Below, one piece after another: positions 41,161 to 50,790 of a DNA stretch of 64,000 bases. Below the pieces are notes generated by a model that was not told the origin of the DNA, searched no databases, and was given only the letters and a program-made list of their open reading frames with translations. The stretch comes from CALFVT01 sp039989855 (lineage in GTDB: Bacteria; Pseudomonadota; Alphaproteobacteria; Caulobacterales; Maricaulaceae): positions 140,839 through 204,838 of the forward strand of contig JBDXGZ010000027.1 of the NCBI GenBank assembly GCA_039989855.1. Direction: 5' to 3'. Position numbers and translations under genes: made by a program. Each line of letters opens with the position of its first letter. The first letter of the stretch is position 1.

Positions 41161-42714
41161 ATGACTCAAACAAACCAAGTAAAAATATTCGACACCACCT
41201 TACGCGACGGCGAACAAGCGCCCGGCTTTTCTATGACCGCAGGGCAAAAGCTCCGCATGGCCAAAGCCCTTGAGGGGCTCGGCGTTGATGTTATCGAAGC
41301 GGGATTTGCCGCCGCCTCTCCTGGCGACTTTGACGCGATTAAAACCATCGCCGAAACGGTGACAGACAGTACGGTCTGCTCCCTCGCGCGGTGTAATGAC
41401 GGCGACATCCGCGCCTCGGGTGAAGCGATTAAACCTGCGCGCTCTGGCCGTATTCATACCTTTATTGCCACCTCACCGCTCCACCGCGAATTTAAGCTTA
41501 AAATGAGCAAGGACGAGATTGTTTCGCGTGCCATCGCAGGGATTGAGCTAGCGCGAAATTACACAGACGATGTGGAGTTTTCCGCCGAAGACGCCATTCG
41601 CACAGAACGCGACTACCTCAAACGTGTGGTCGAAGCCGCGATCAAAGCAGGGGCGACGACGATCAATATCCCTGACACGGTGGGCTATACCACGCCTGAA
41701 GAAATCCAAGATTTGTTCCACTTCCTCACAACGGAAATCGAGGGCGCAGAAAGGGCCGTTTTCTCCGCTCATTGCCATGATGATCTTGGCCTTGCCGTAG
41801 CTAATTCCTTGGCGGCCGTACGCGGCGGTGCACGCCAAGTGGAATGTGCACTCAACGGGATTGGCGAACGCGCAGGCAATTGCGCCACCGAAGAAGTCAT
41901 TATGGCGATTAATACGCGCAAAGATTTTTACGGGCTTTCCACCCGTATTAAAACCCAAGGTATCTACGGCGCGTCAAAGCTCCTCGCGACATTGACGGGC
42001 AATCCTGTGCCGCGCAATAAAGCTATCGTCGGGAAGAACGCCTTTGCCCACGAAAGCGGGATTCATCAGCACGGCGTGTTGGCCAACCGTGAAACCTATG
42101 AAATCATGAAGCCCGAAGATGTCGGCGTCTCAACCGACAATTTAGTTTTAGGCAAACATTCAGGCCGTGCGGCCCTTAAAAACCGCGCGGAGAAGCTCGG
42201 CTTCACCTTGTCGGATAATCAATTACAATCGGTCTTTGTTGAGTTTAAGCAATTGGCCGACGCGAAAAAGGAAGTGTTTGACGCCGACCTCGAAGCCCTC
42301 ATCATGGGCGAAGCTGTTGGAACCCAAGGGCCGTGGAGCATCGACAGCCTTTATGTCTCCGCAGGGTCTGACGCAGGCCGCAACCCCGAAGCGACTGTCC
42401 ATTTGGTGCATGATAACGGCGATAAAAAACAGTCCGCCGCCGAAGCTGCAGGGCCGATTAATGCCGCCTTTTTAGCCATATCAAACATAACAGGCGTGCC
42501 GTTAAAACTCGAAAGCTTTTCAGCTCAATCCGTCTCAGGCGGTAAAGACGCTATGGCCGAAGCCACGGTGCGCGTGTCGACTGAGTTTGAAACCTATCAA
42601 GGCCACGGCACAAGTACCGATACAATTCTCGCAGGCGCGAAAGCTTATCTCGACGTCATCAATAGAATTGAACGCAGAGCCGTGCGGCAAAAATCCATCG
42701 CGGCGCAGCATTAA
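41161..42714 (+). CDS. leuA: 2-Isopropylmalate synthase
   Basis: A 517-residue enzyme, first committed step of leucine synthesis. The start at 41161 (MTQTNQVKIFDTTLRDGEQ) fits the family; in-frame Met codons upstream overlap ilvN. Motifs are FDTTLRDGEQAPGF, the metal-binding SAHCHDDLGLAVANSL and the downstream regulatory LeuA dimer domain. The stop overlaps the next start (TAATG). Confidence 0.95.
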   Translation: MTQTNQVKIFDTTLRDGEQAPGFSMTAGQKLRMAKALEGLGVDVIEAGFAAASPGDFDAIKTIAETVTDSTVCSLARCNDGDIRASGEAIKPARSGRIHTFIATSPLHREFKLKMSKDEIVSRAIAGIELARNYTDDVEFSAEDAIRTERDYLKRVVEAAIKAGATTINIPDTVGYTTPEEIQDLFHFLTTEIEGAERAVFSAHCHDDLGLAVANSLAAVRGGARQVECALNGIGERAGNCATEEVIMAINTRKDFYGLSTRIKTQGIYGASKLLATLTGNPVPRNKAIVGKNAFAHESGIHQHGVLANRETYEIMKPEDVGVSTDNLVLGKHSGRAALKNRAEKLGFTLSDNQLQSVFVEFKQLADAKKEVFDADLEALIMGEAVGTQGPWSIDSLYVSAGSDAGRNPEATVHLVHDNGDKKQSAAEAAGPINAAFLAISNITGVPLKLESFSAQSVSGGKDAMAEATVRVSTEFETYQGHGTSTDTILAGAKAYLDVINRIERRAVRQKSIAAQH

Positions 42715-43091
42715 TGAACATAATGGACAATTTGATAGGTTTACGATTGGATTCCTTTCGAATGGGGAAATTTGATTTGACCTTTTGCCTTTCAGGAAAA
42801 AAAGGTGAGAAATATTTATCTTATCGCGTTGCGACCAATTGGGATATAAATTTCTATCCATCGGAAGATTTTACAAATGGCTTAGGAGACAATCCTCCTA
42901 ACCTAGCAAAGATATGGACATATGTTGAAAAGAATTTGGAAAAGTTCGAGTTGGCTAAAAATGAGTTATCTTGTAGTTTATATTTTTCCGGGATGTCCGA
43001 ACCTATCGTTATTTGGCGTGACCCAAAACAGCATGGGGAACTGCTCATTATCAACTCTGAAACAAACAAAGATTGGTGGGTAATAGGATGA
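42714..43091 (+). CDS. Unrecognised gene between leuA and leuC
   Basis: A 125-residue soluble protein starting at the leuA stop (TAATG) and ending with an ATGA overlap into leuC; an internal ATG at 42723 is an alternative start. It has no signal peptide and several Trp and Tyr residues (SYRVATNWDINFYPSEDF, WVIG end). Much richer in A/T than leuA and leuC. No family is recognised. The double overlap makes it a real, co-translated gene rather than noise. Confidence 0.6.
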   Translation: MNIMDNLIGLRLDSFRMGKFDLTFCLSGKKGEKYLSYRVATNWDINFYPSEDFTNGLGDNPPNLAKIWTYVEKNLEKFELAKNELSCSLYFSGMSEPIVIWRDPKQHGELLIINSETNKDWWVIG

Positions 43092-44482
43092 AAACACTTT
43101 TCGATAAGGTCTGGAACCGCCATTTGGTCATTCCTGAGACGGCGGAGCATCCTGCGACCTTTTATATTGATCTTCACCTCATCCATGAGGTCACAAGCCC
43201 GCAGGCCTTTACGGTTCTACGTGAGCGTGGCCTGAAAGTGCGCCGTCCTGACAGAACCCTCGCGACGATTGATCACTCTACGCCGACTCTTGTTAATGAG
43301 GACGGCTCTCGCCCTTATGTCACAGAGCAAGCCAAAAAGCAGGTCGAGACTTTGCTGGCCAATACCAAGGCCCACAACATTGAAACCCACGGCTGGGAGA
43401 GCGAAAATCGCGGCATTGTCCACGTCATGGGGCCAGAGCTTGGTGCGACACAGCCCGGCATGACCATCGTCTGCGGCGATAGCCACACCAGTACCCACGG
43501 CGCGTTTGGGGCGATTGCTTTCGGTATTGGCACAACCCAGGTCGGGCATGTTTTAGCCAATCAATCCATCCTGATGCGTAAGCCCAAAACCATGGCAATT
43601 AATGTCAACGGCACCCTCGCAGAGGGCGTCACGCCGAAAGACGTAATCCTCTATATTATTGCGACAATCGGTGTCGGCGGCGGGACAGGCTACGCGCTTG
43701 AATATCGCGGCAACGTCTTTGAAGAGATGAGCATGGACGGGCGCATGACCGTCTGTAACATGTCTATCGAAGCGGGTGCGCGGTGCGGCATGGTCGCCCC
43801 AGATCAAACGACCTTTGATTATCTTGAAGGGCGTAAATTTGCGCCAAAAGATTACGCCGCTGCCTGTGCAGACTGGCTATCGTTACAAACGGACGAAGGT
43901 GCGGTCTTTGATAAAGAAGTGAACATCAACGCCGAAGACATTAAACCGATGGTCACTTACGGCACTCACCCCGGCATGGGCATGGCGATTGACGAAATTA
44001 TCCCTGCAGCGGAAAGTGACGCCGACCAAGGCGCACTAGATTATATGCAGCTCTCTTCGGGTAAAAAAATTGCAGGCACGCCCGTCGACAAAGTCTTCAT
44101 TGGTTCTTGCACCAATTCACGGCTCGAAGACCTCCGCGCCGCCGCGAGTGTATTTAAGGGGAAAAAAGTATCTGACGGGCTAACAGCGATTATCGTTCCG
44201 GGTTCTGTTCTCATCAAAGCCCTCGCCGAGGATGAAGGCCTAGATAAAGTCTTCACTGACGCGGGTGCCGAGTGGCGCGAAGCGGGATGCTCCATGTGCC
44301 TTGGCATGAACGGCGACATTGGCGCGCCGGGCGACTTGGTTGTCTCCACGTCCAACCGTAATTTTATGGGCCGTCAAGGGCCGGGCGTGCGCACAGTCCT
44401 CGCCTCCCCTGAAACCGCCGCAGCGACTGCCGTTGCAGGGGTTATCACCGACCCGCGCCATATTAAGGAGAACGCCGCATGA
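43088..44482 (+). CDS. leuC: 3-Isopropylmalate dehydratase large subunit
   Basis: A 464-residue aconitase-family subunit that isomerises 2-isopropylmalate to 3-isopropylmalate. The 4Fe-4S ligands are in VFIGSCTNSRLEDL and AGCSMCLGMN; CGDSHTSTHGAFGAIAFGIG is the substrate-binding signature. The start at 43088 overlaps the preceding gene (ATGA). Its stop overlaps leuD by four bases. Confidence 0.96.
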   Translation: MKTLFDKVWNRHLVIPETAEHPATFYIDLHLIHEVTSPQAFTVLRERGLKVRRPDRTLATIDHSTPTLVNEDGSRPYVTEQAKKQVETLLANTKAHNIETHGWESENRGIVHVMGPELGATQPGMTIVCGDSHTSTHGAFGAIAFGIGTTQVGHVLANQSILMRKPKTMAINVNGTLAEGVTPKDVILYIIATIGVGGGTGYALEYRGNVFEEMSMDGRMTVCNMSIEAGARCGMVAPDQTTFDYLEGRKFAPKDYAAACADWLSLQTDEGAVFDKEVNINAEDIKPMVTYGTHPGMGMAIDEIIPAAESDADQGALDYMQLSSGKKIAGTPVDKVFIGSCTNSRLEDLRAAASVFKGKKVSDGLTAIIVPGSVLIKALAEDEGLDKVFTDAGAEWREAGCSMCLGMNGDIGAPGDLVVSTSNRNFMGRQGPGVRTVLASPETAAATAVAGVITDPRHIKENAA

Positions 44483-45060
44483 GTTTCGCGCCGTTGAAAA
44501 CCGTCACCTCTCGCACGCTCGTCCTAAGCCCGACGAATATCGACACAGATCAGATCATGCCCGCTAAATTTTTGTCTATGACAACCAAGGCAGGGCTCGG
44601 GGAACATGTGTTTGCGAATTTGCGTTATGACGCAGAGGGCAAGCTCACCGATCATGAGCTGAATAGCGAAGCGGGACAGGCTTGCGAAATTCTCGTCGCA
44701 GGGCATAATTTCGGCTGCGGCTCATCGCGCGAACATGCGCCGTGGGGCCTAACAGATTACGGTTTCCGCGTTGTTATCAGTTCAGAGATCGCCGATATTT
44801 TTAGAAACAACTCTCTCAAGAACGGCCTGCTCCCGATCATCATTGAAAAGGGCGCGCATGAATGGCTACTCGATCATCCTAACGAAGAAGTCACTGTAGA
44901 CCTTGAGCGCCAAGAAGTCCGCCTACCGAAAAATGGCGGCACATATAATTTCGAAATCGACGCCTTCTCTCGCCACTGCCTAATGGAAGGCGTTGACGAG
45001 ATGGGATACCTACAAGCACAAGACGCAGCACTGAATGCGTTTGAGGCAAAACATGACTAA
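44479..45060 (+). CDS. leuD: 3-Isopropylmalate dehydratase small subunit
   Basis: A 193-residue swivel-domain subunit pairing with LeuC. The motif FGCGSSREHAPWGLTDYGF near residue 77 binds substrate; SPTNIDTDQIMPAKFL lies near the N-terminus. It overlaps leuC by four bases (ATGA) and leuB by eight bases, so the three are co-translated. Confidence 0.96.
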   Translation: MSFAPLKTVTSRTLVLSPTNIDTDQIMPAKFLSMTTKAGLGEHVFANLRYDAEGKLTDHELNSEAGQACEILVAGHNFGCGSSREHAPWGLTDYGFRVVISSEIADIFRNNSLKNGLLPIIIEKGAHEWLLDHPNEEVTVDLERQEVRLPKNGGTYNFEIDAFSRHCLMEGVDEMGYLQAQDAALNAFEAKHD

Positions 45061-46111
45061 CATTAATTTTACATACCTTCCCGGCGACGGGATTGGCCCC
45101 GAAGTGGGCGCGGCGGCGCTGAGCGTCCTTGAAGCTGTTGCTTATAAGTTCGGCCATACACTCGACGTAGAGCATCACCTCATCGGCGGTGCAGCGATTG
45201 ACGCCGGCGATAAGCCCCTGCCCGACGCGACCTTTGCCTCGTGTCAGAAAACGGGCGCAATGCTTCTCGGCGCTGTGGGTGGCCCGAAATGGGATCATCT
45301 CAAAGGGCCAGAGCGTCCAGAGCTAGGCTCGCTTTTGCCGCTGCGTAAGAACCTAAAACTCTACGCGAATATTCGTCCCTGTGCACCGCACCCAGCTTTA
45401 CTCGACCGAGCGCCGCTCAAACGAAGCACCCTAGAAGGCACTGATTTCATAGTCATGCGCGAGCTAACAGGCGGGATTTATTTCGGCGATAAAGGCCGCG
45501 ACGAACAGGGCGCTTACGATATGTGCCGCTATAGCGTGTCTGAGGTGCGCCGCATTGCGATCAAAGCCTTTGAGCTGGCCCAAGGCCGTAAGAATAAAGT
45601 CACAAGCGTCGATAAATCCAACGTGCTTGAAACATCGCGTCTGTGGCGGGAGACCGTTAATGAGGTGGCCAAAGACTATCCCGACGTCGAGCTTGAGCAT
45701 CTGTTAATTGATGCTATGACCATGCATATGTTGACGCGACCTACCGATTTTGATGTCATCCTGACGGAAAATATGTTCGGCGACATCCTTACCGACGAAG
45801 CCTCTGTCCTCGCAGGGTCAATGGGCGTTGTCCCGTCGGCCTCGATCTCTGACGGCTCTATGGGCCTCTATGAGCCGATACACGGCAGCGCCCCTGATAT
45901 TGCAGGCCAAGACAAGGCCAACCCCCTTGCGATGATCTTATCCGCCGCGTGGATGCTGCGCCTGTCGCACAGTCTTGACGTAGAAGCCTCAGCCATTGAA
46001 GCCGCCGTAGACGCCGCGCTTAAAGGCCAACATTGCACGGCTGACCTCGGCGGGTCACTCGGAACCAAAGCCACAGGCGACTGGATAGCGGAACATGTCC
46101 GAGCCGCTTAA
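45053..46111 (+). CDS. leuB: 3-Isopropylmalate dehydrogenase
   Basis: A 352-residue NAD+-dependent enzyme. The start at 45053 (MTNINFTYLPGDGIGPEVG) is preferred over an in-frame ATG at 45035. The substrate and metal residues are in MRELTGGIYFGDKGRDE, NVLETSRLWRETVNEVA, and LTENMFGDILTDEASVLAGS. GSAPDIAGQDKANPLAMIL is the NAD-binding signature near the C-terminus. Confidence 0.95.
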   Translation: MTNINFTYLPGDGIGPEVGAAALSVLEAVAYKFGHTLDVEHHLIGGAAIDAGDKPLPDATFASCQKTGAMLLGAVGGPKWDHLKGPERPELGSLLPLRKNLKLYANIRPCAPHPALLDRAPLKRSTLEGTDFIVMRELTGGIYFGDKGRDEQGAYDMCRYSVSEVRRIAIKAFELAQGRKNKVTSVDKSNVLETSRLWRETVNEVAKDYPDVELEHLLIDAMTMHMLTRPTDFDVILTENMFGDILTDEASVLAGSMGVVPSASISDGSMGLYEPIHGSAPDIAGQDKANPLAMILSAAWMLRLSHSLDVEASAIEAAVDAALKGQHCTADLGGSLGTKATGDWIAEHVRAA

Positions 46112-47639
46112 TCCTGACCATATAAACCCTGATCTACCCGATCTTGTACGGCGCATCGACCGTGCGGTGATATATGATTTGGCGAAACGCACACCCTGTG
46201 AACTAGCGTCGCAGATCAGCACGCCAACACACCGTATCTGGTTAAAGCGCGAAGACATGCAAGATGTGTTTTCATTCAAAATCCGCGGCGCGGCCAACCG
46301 TATCGCGCGGCTCACGCCTGAACAACTCGGCAAAGGTGTCTGCGCCGCCAGTGCGGGAAATCACGCGCAAGGCATGGCCGCCTCGGCAAGACATTACGGT
46401 ACAAAAGCCGTGATCTTCATGCCTATCACCACACCCCGTATCAAAGTCGACGCGGTGGAAAGCTTCGGCGCGGAAACCCGTCTTGTGGGCGATAATTATG
46501 ACGCGGCCTGTGACGCAGCCATAAAATACGCCAAAGACACAGGTGCGGTTTTCGTCCACCCTTTTGATGAAATCGACGTCATTGCAGGGCAAGGGACTGT
46601 CGGAAAAGAAATCCTCTCAACCGTGCCAAATCCTGCGGCTGTTTATGTTTGCACAGGTGGTGGCGGCCTGGTCAGCGGTGTGGGCGCTTATGTCAAAGCC
46701 AAGTCCCCCAATAGCCAAATCATCGCCGTCGAAGCGGCAGGTGCGCCGACACTGGCCAAAGCGCTTGAGGCCGGGCAGCCTGTTTCATTGCAATCTGTGG
46801 ACGGCTTTGCCGACGGAACCGCTGTGCGGCGCATTGGCGATCTTACTTTTGCGATTTCAAAGCAAGTCGTTGACCGCAGCGAGCTTGTGTCTAACGATGC
46901 GATCTCTGCCGCCGTTCGGCAAGTCTTTCAAATCACGCGGACCCTTGTGGAACCGTCAGGCGCGCAAGCGCTCGCGGGATGCCTCCAAGATATCGCGAAC
47001 GGCACAGCGCCCGAAGGCGACCTTGTGGTGACTATATCTGGGGCCAATGTCAATTTTGACCGCGTCGGTCACATTGTTGAGCGGGCTGAATTTGGCGCAG
47101 GTGGCGAGATGCTTTTCGCGGCGAGCCTTGCTGAAAAGCCCGGCGCCTTCCTCTCCTTCATCAACGCACTCGGCACGCGCGCCGTAACCGAATTTAATTA
47201 CCGCTACCGCCCAACGGAGACGGCGCATGTTCTTGTCGGGGTTAAAATTAGCCATACAGATGAACTCGACGCGGTGTTCGCCGATATGCAGGCTGCTGGC
47301 GTTGAGACCTTTGATCTGTCCAATGACCGCCTCTCTAAACGTCACCTACGGCATATGGTCGGCGGACGCGGCAGCGCCGATTCCCCTGAAGTGATTTATA
47401 GTTTTGAATTTCCCGAACGCCCAGGAGCCCTAGCTGATTTCCTACGCGCATTGAATAACCGTTGGAATATCTCGCTATTTCATTATCGCAATCACGGAGC
47501 CTCTTCAGGGCAAGTCCTCTGTGGTTTTCAAGTGCCTAATAATGACATTGACGCGCTTGAGGACAGCCTTAGAGAGACAGGATATCCGATGGAGTGCGAA
47601 ACCGATAATATGGCCTATAAAGCCTTTTTGCAGGGTTAG
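46095..47639 (+). CDS. ilvA: Threonine dehydratase, biosynthetic type
   Basis: A 514-residue PLP enzyme converting threonine to 2-oxobutyrate for isoleucine. The PLP lysine is in FSFKIRGAANRIARL near residue 62, the glycine-rich phosphate cup is CTGGGGLVSGVGAY near 190, and two ACT-like regulatory repeats occupy about residues 335-514 (EFPERPGALADFLRAL marks the second). Isoleucine feedback is expected through these. It overlaps leuB by 17 bases and ends the supercluster. Confidence 0.95.
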   Translation: MSEPLNPDHINPDLPDLVRRIDRAVIYDLAKRTPCELASQISTPTHRIWLKREDMQDVFSFKIRGAANRIARLTPEQLGKGVCAASAGNHAQGMAASARHYGTKAVIFMPITTPRIKVDAVESFGAETRLVGDNYDAACDAAIKYAKDTGAVFVHPFDEIDVIAGQGTVGKEILSTVPNPAAVYVCTGGGGLVSGVGAYVKAKSPNSQIIAVEAAGAPTLAKALEAGQPVSLQSVDGFADGTAVRRIGDLTFAISKQVVDRSELVSNDAISAAVRQVFQITRTLVEPSGAQALAGCLQDIANGTAPEGDLVVTISGANVNFDRVGHIVERAEFGAGGEMLFAASLAEKPGAFLSFINALGTRAVTEFNYRYRPTETAHVLVGVKISHTDELDAVFADMQAAGVETFDLSNDRLSKRHLRHMVGGRGSADSPEVIYSFEFPERPGALADFLRALNNRWNISLFHYRNHGASSGQVLCGFQVPNNDIDALEDSLRETGYPMECETDNMAYKAFLQG

Positions 47640-47701
47640 CCTTAACACGTCCTAACGCGAATGTAACTTGATAGAGCTTCGCATTCCACGCACATCACCT
47701 T

Positions 47702-48565
47702 ATGAACACAAGAATAATTAGCTGGCAGGATGAGCAGCGCTTTCGCGATGCCTTACTGCCTATCGCTCTCGCATCCACTTTACATATCATCATCTATGCA
47801 ACTCTACTTGTAGCCCCAACGATTAAAAGCTTGCCCATAATCGATGAGGCTATTTCCGTACGAATCGTCGAGGAGCGCTCCACAAACCCAACTACAGCGC
47901 CGCAAGTTGAGATCGAACAAGTTATTGAAACGCAGCCAATTGCTCAGTCTTTACCACCCCCGCCCCGCACCGCACCTTCTAATGAAGTGCCAGACCCTCA
48001 ACTAACTCAACCGCCGCCAGAACGCGCTCAAGCTCCAACTGTAACGGCCCCCATAACGACATCACCCCATATTATCGCAGGCCTTGTCCATCAAGGTGAT
48101 GATGATGAGGATAAAGTCTCCTCAGTCTATATTCCCTCAAGGTGGGCGCTTGAACCCGCCTTATCAAAACATAGGTTAGAAGGTATTTTTGGGGAGGGGT
48201 TTGAGAAGGACATCAAATGTATTCGCTCCTTATCAGAGGATTGTAAAGACTTACGCACAAGTGTTTTCGCCGACTATCAGCTCTCGGAACAAGATTTAAT
48301 CTGGACAGAGAGCTTTGCTCATAGCGGCCTCACATCCTCAGATTTGCACGGCTTGAGTGAACGCGAAATTCGCAAAAAACTCGCTATTCCCATTGCAGGA
48401 GATAATGCCTTCGTCATTTTACCCGGCATTGCCATTGACGGTAATTTCTGGGATTCGCTACACGGCGTCAATAAGAAATGCCCTGTCCAACGCGGCGTTC
48501 GCCGGTGTCCCGACTTAGCGCCCAAAGCCGATGATAAACGGTTTCACATTCCGAAAAAAGAATAG
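47702..48565 (+). CDS. TonB-like membrane-anchored protein of unknown function
   Basis: A 287-residue protein: one N-terminal membrane helix (about residues 20-42), then a Pro/Thr/Gln-rich linker (80-120) with PPPP and QPPPER stretches, and a C-terminal domain with four cysteines (near CIRSLSEDC, NKKC and RRC). The layout recalls TonB, but the TonB C-terminal signature is absent. Unidentified, probably periplasmic. Its promoter must lie in the 62-bp gap after ilvA. Confidence 0.65.
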   Translation: MNTRIISWQDEQRFRDALLPIALASTLHIIIYATLLVAPTIKSLPIIDEAISVRIVEERSTNPTTAPQVEIEQVIETQPIAQSLPPPPRTAPSNEVPDPQLTQPPPERAQAPTVTAPITTSPHIIAGLVHQGDDDEDKVSSVYIPSRWALEPALSKHRLEGIFGEGFEKDIKCIRSLSEDCKDLRTSVFADYQLSEQDLIWTESFAHSGLTSSDLHGLSEREIRKKLAIPIAGDNAFVILPGIAIDGNFWDSLHGVNKKCPVQRGVRRCPDLAPKADDKRFHIPKKE

Positions 48566-48643
48566 GCCAATGGCTCCCTCTATTACCCCCTTGGCATAAT
48601 GGAGAGAATATAATCCTCAGGACCTTGAGGGTATAGAGCCGCT

Positions 48644-49093
48644 TTAACGCGCGGTCGGTGCAGGTGGCATGCCGTTAAAGATAGGGCCGAGATAGCGCTG
48701 ACGCGTCGCCTCGTCCCAGTTACGGACGTTTTTAATGCAGAAACGTGCAACCTCTGGCGCTTGACCACGGCGCGCTCTTTGGGCCTCAGCACGCTCAAAA
48801 GCTTGTAAATCACCAAGACCCGTTGCCGTACCGCGTGTACACCGCTCCACAAGCTCACGGGGTGTTTGCGGCGAGACTTGAATAAATTCGCTACGGTTAT
48901 AGGCTTTATAATTGACCGTTACGCGGTTGCCTTGCAGATATTTGGTAAAAACCATACGGCGATACTCTGGATTATCAGACGGCCCGCTTTCAAGCAGTAG
49001 CACTGGACTCACAGCCGAATTTTGTGCGGCAACTGGGACTGATAGACCCGCAGCACAGATTGAAACGGCTAATATTGTGCGAAGATTTAACAT
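48644..49093 (-). CDS. Secreted protein of unknown function
   Basis: A 149-residue protein. The start at 49093 (MLNLRTILAVSI) has AAAGGGGAT upstream; a longer frame to 49147 is unlikely. Signal peptide with cleavage after VAAQ. The mature part has two cysteines (ERCTRG and RFCIKN) and no recognised domain; the sequence RYLGPIFNGMP near the C-terminus is Pro-rich. Monocistronic by position. Confidence 0.65.
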   Translation of the reverse strand: MLNLRTILAVSICAAGLSVPVAAQNSAVSPVLLLESGPSDNPEYRRMVFTKYLQGNRVTVNYKAYNRSEFIQVSPQTPRELVERCTRGTATGLGDLQAFERAEAQRARRGQAPEVARFCIKNVRNWDEATRQRYLGPIFNGMPPAPTAR

Positions 49094-49264
49094 GATATCC
49101 CCTTTGCTCCATAATATTCGGTCTGGACTATGCAAATCTAAAGCCAAAACAGGATATCTACAATTATAAATAACAGCTGTACGGGTTCACAAGACTGATC
49201 TGCTGATAATAATAGAGCACGGATAGATACCCAAACACACAGCTACACTGAGGATAAGCCATAG

Positions 49265-49309
49265 AAAAACCCGCCAAGCGTTAGGCTATAAGCCAAACGT
49301 CAAGCGGGT
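49265..49309 (-). terminator. Terminator of the ribosomal protein cluster
   Basis: ACCCGC (49269-49274) pairs with GCGGGT (49304-49309) and an inner GGCT/AGCC stem; the long imperfect stem is followed on the minus strand by five T residues. It lies 28 nt after the rplQ stop and ends the S10-spc-alpha operon. Confidence 0.85.
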
Positions 49310-49336
49310 GAATCGGGCCTTTAGAGGCCGAGTGTC

Positions 49337-49744
49337 TTAAGCGTCTTCGCTAACAGCGGCGCGGTCTTTTGCACCTTTGGCGTCAACATCGCGCTCAACA
49401 AATTCAATAACAGCCATCGGCGCATTATCACCATAGCGGTAACCCGCTTTCATGATGCGAATATAACCACCACTACGCTCTTTGTAGCGCGGACCAAGAA
49501 CGTCAAACAGCTTTTTTGACATTTCTTTGTTACGAGTACGAGCAATCGCGAGGCGACGGCTTGTTAGATCACCTTTTTTCGCCAGCGTCACAAGTTTCTC
49601 AACGAAAGGACGAAGCTCTTTAGCTTTTGGCAAAGTTGTTACGATTTGCTCATGCTCGATCAAGCTAGACGCCATATTAGCAAACATCGCCTTACGGTGA
49701 CTCGCTGTACGGTTTAATTTACGATGGGCAATGCGATGGCGCAT
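49337..49744 (-). CDS. rplQ: 50S ribosomal protein L17
   Basis: A 135-residue L17. The N-terminal MRHRIAHRKLNRTASHRKAM motif is the family signature. The C-terminal 15 residues form an acidic-basic tail (ERDVDAKGAKDRAAV) longer than in E. coli. L17 lies near the exit tunnel. It is the last gene of the alpha operon, 30 nt after rpoA. Confidence 0.98.
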   Translation of the reverse strand: MRHRIAHRKLNRTASHRKAMFANMASSLIEHEQIVTTLPKAKELRPFVEKLVTLAKKGDLTSRRLAIARTRNKEMSKKLFDVLGPRYKERSGGYIRIMKAGYRYGDNAPMAVIEFVERDVDAKGAKDRAAVSEDA

Positions 49745-49773
49745 GGCGTTATCCTCTTATTCTCAGTTTCGAC

Positions 49774-50790
49774 CTAAATATGGTCGTCATATTTTTTAGC
49801 CAACTCTTCGATATTTTCTGGTGGCCAATTTGGCGCATCCATACCGAGGTGAAGACCCATGGCAGCCAAGACTTCTTTGATTTCGTTCAAAGACTTCCGA
49901 CCAAAGTTCGGCGTACGAAGCATTTCTGCTTCGGATTTTTGGATAAGGTCGCCAATGTAGACGATATTATCATTCTTAAGACAGTTAGCAGAGCGGACAG
50001 ATAGCTCAAGCTCATCAACCTTACGCAGAAGCGCAGGATTAAAGTCAAGTTCTGGCTTCTCTTCTTTACGGGCGCTATCTTCAGGATCATCGAAGTTCAC
50101 GAAGACTTGGAATTGATCTTGAAGGATACGCGCAGCAACAGCTACAGCGTCCTCAGGCGTCACAGCACCATTTGTTTCAATATCAATGGTTAGCTTGTCA
50201 TAATCCAATACTTGTCCTTCACGCGTATCCTCGACGCGGTAAGCCACGCGTTTGACCGGTGAATAGAGCGCGTCAATAGAAATCAAGCCAATTGGCGCAT
50301 CTTCAGGACGACTAGCCGACGCAGGGACGTAGCCCTTACCCGTCGTCACAGTCAGCTCCATACGAACTTCAGCACCCTCATCAAGCGTACAAATAACATG
50401 ATCTGGGTTTAAGATTTCAACATCAGCCGTGTCTTCAATGTCAGCGCCTGTTACAGGACCTGCCGTCGACTTCTTAAGAAGCAGACGCTTTGGACCTTCA
50501 GCGTGCATACGCACAGCCAAGCCTTTGAAGTTCAGGATAATATTCGTTACATCTTCGCGGACACCCGGAATAGATGTAAATTCATGAACAATACCATCAA
50601 TTTGAACGGCACTTACAGCTGCGCCTTGAAGGGATGACAAAAGCACACGGCGAAGCGCATTACCAAGTGTCATACCAAAGCCGCGCTCTAGCGGTTCGGC
50701 AATGACAGCCGCCTGACGCGACGGGTCATGTCCTTGCTCAACATCAGGGTTGATAGGACGAATAAGTTCTTGCCAATTTTTTTCGATCAC
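49774..50790 (-). CDS. rpoA: RNA polymerase alpha subunit
   Basis: A 338-residue alpha subunit. The N-terminal domain contains RGFGMTLGNALRRVLLSS, used for dimer formation and assembly. A short linker leads to the C-terminal domain with LELSVRSANCLKN and PNFGRKSLNEIKEVL, which contact UP elements and activators. Position between rpsK and rplQ is standard; rpsD is not in the cluster. Confidence 0.98.
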   Translation of the reverse strand: MIEKNWQELIRPINPDVEQGHDPSRQAAVIAEPLERGFGMTLGNALRRVLLSSLQGAAVSAVQIDGIVHEFTSIPGVREDVTNIILNFKGLAVRMHAEGPKRLLLKKSTAGPVTGADIEDTADVEILNPDHVICTLDEGAEVRMELTVTTGKGYVPASASRPEDAPIGLISIDALYSPVKRVAYRVEDTREGQVLDYDKLTIDIETNGAVTPEDAVAVAARILQDQFQVFVNFDDPEDSARKEEKPELDFNPALLRKVDELELSVRSANCLKNDNIVYIGDLIQKSEAEMLRTPNFGRKSLNEIKEVLAAMGLHLGMDAPNWPPENIEELAKKYDDHI

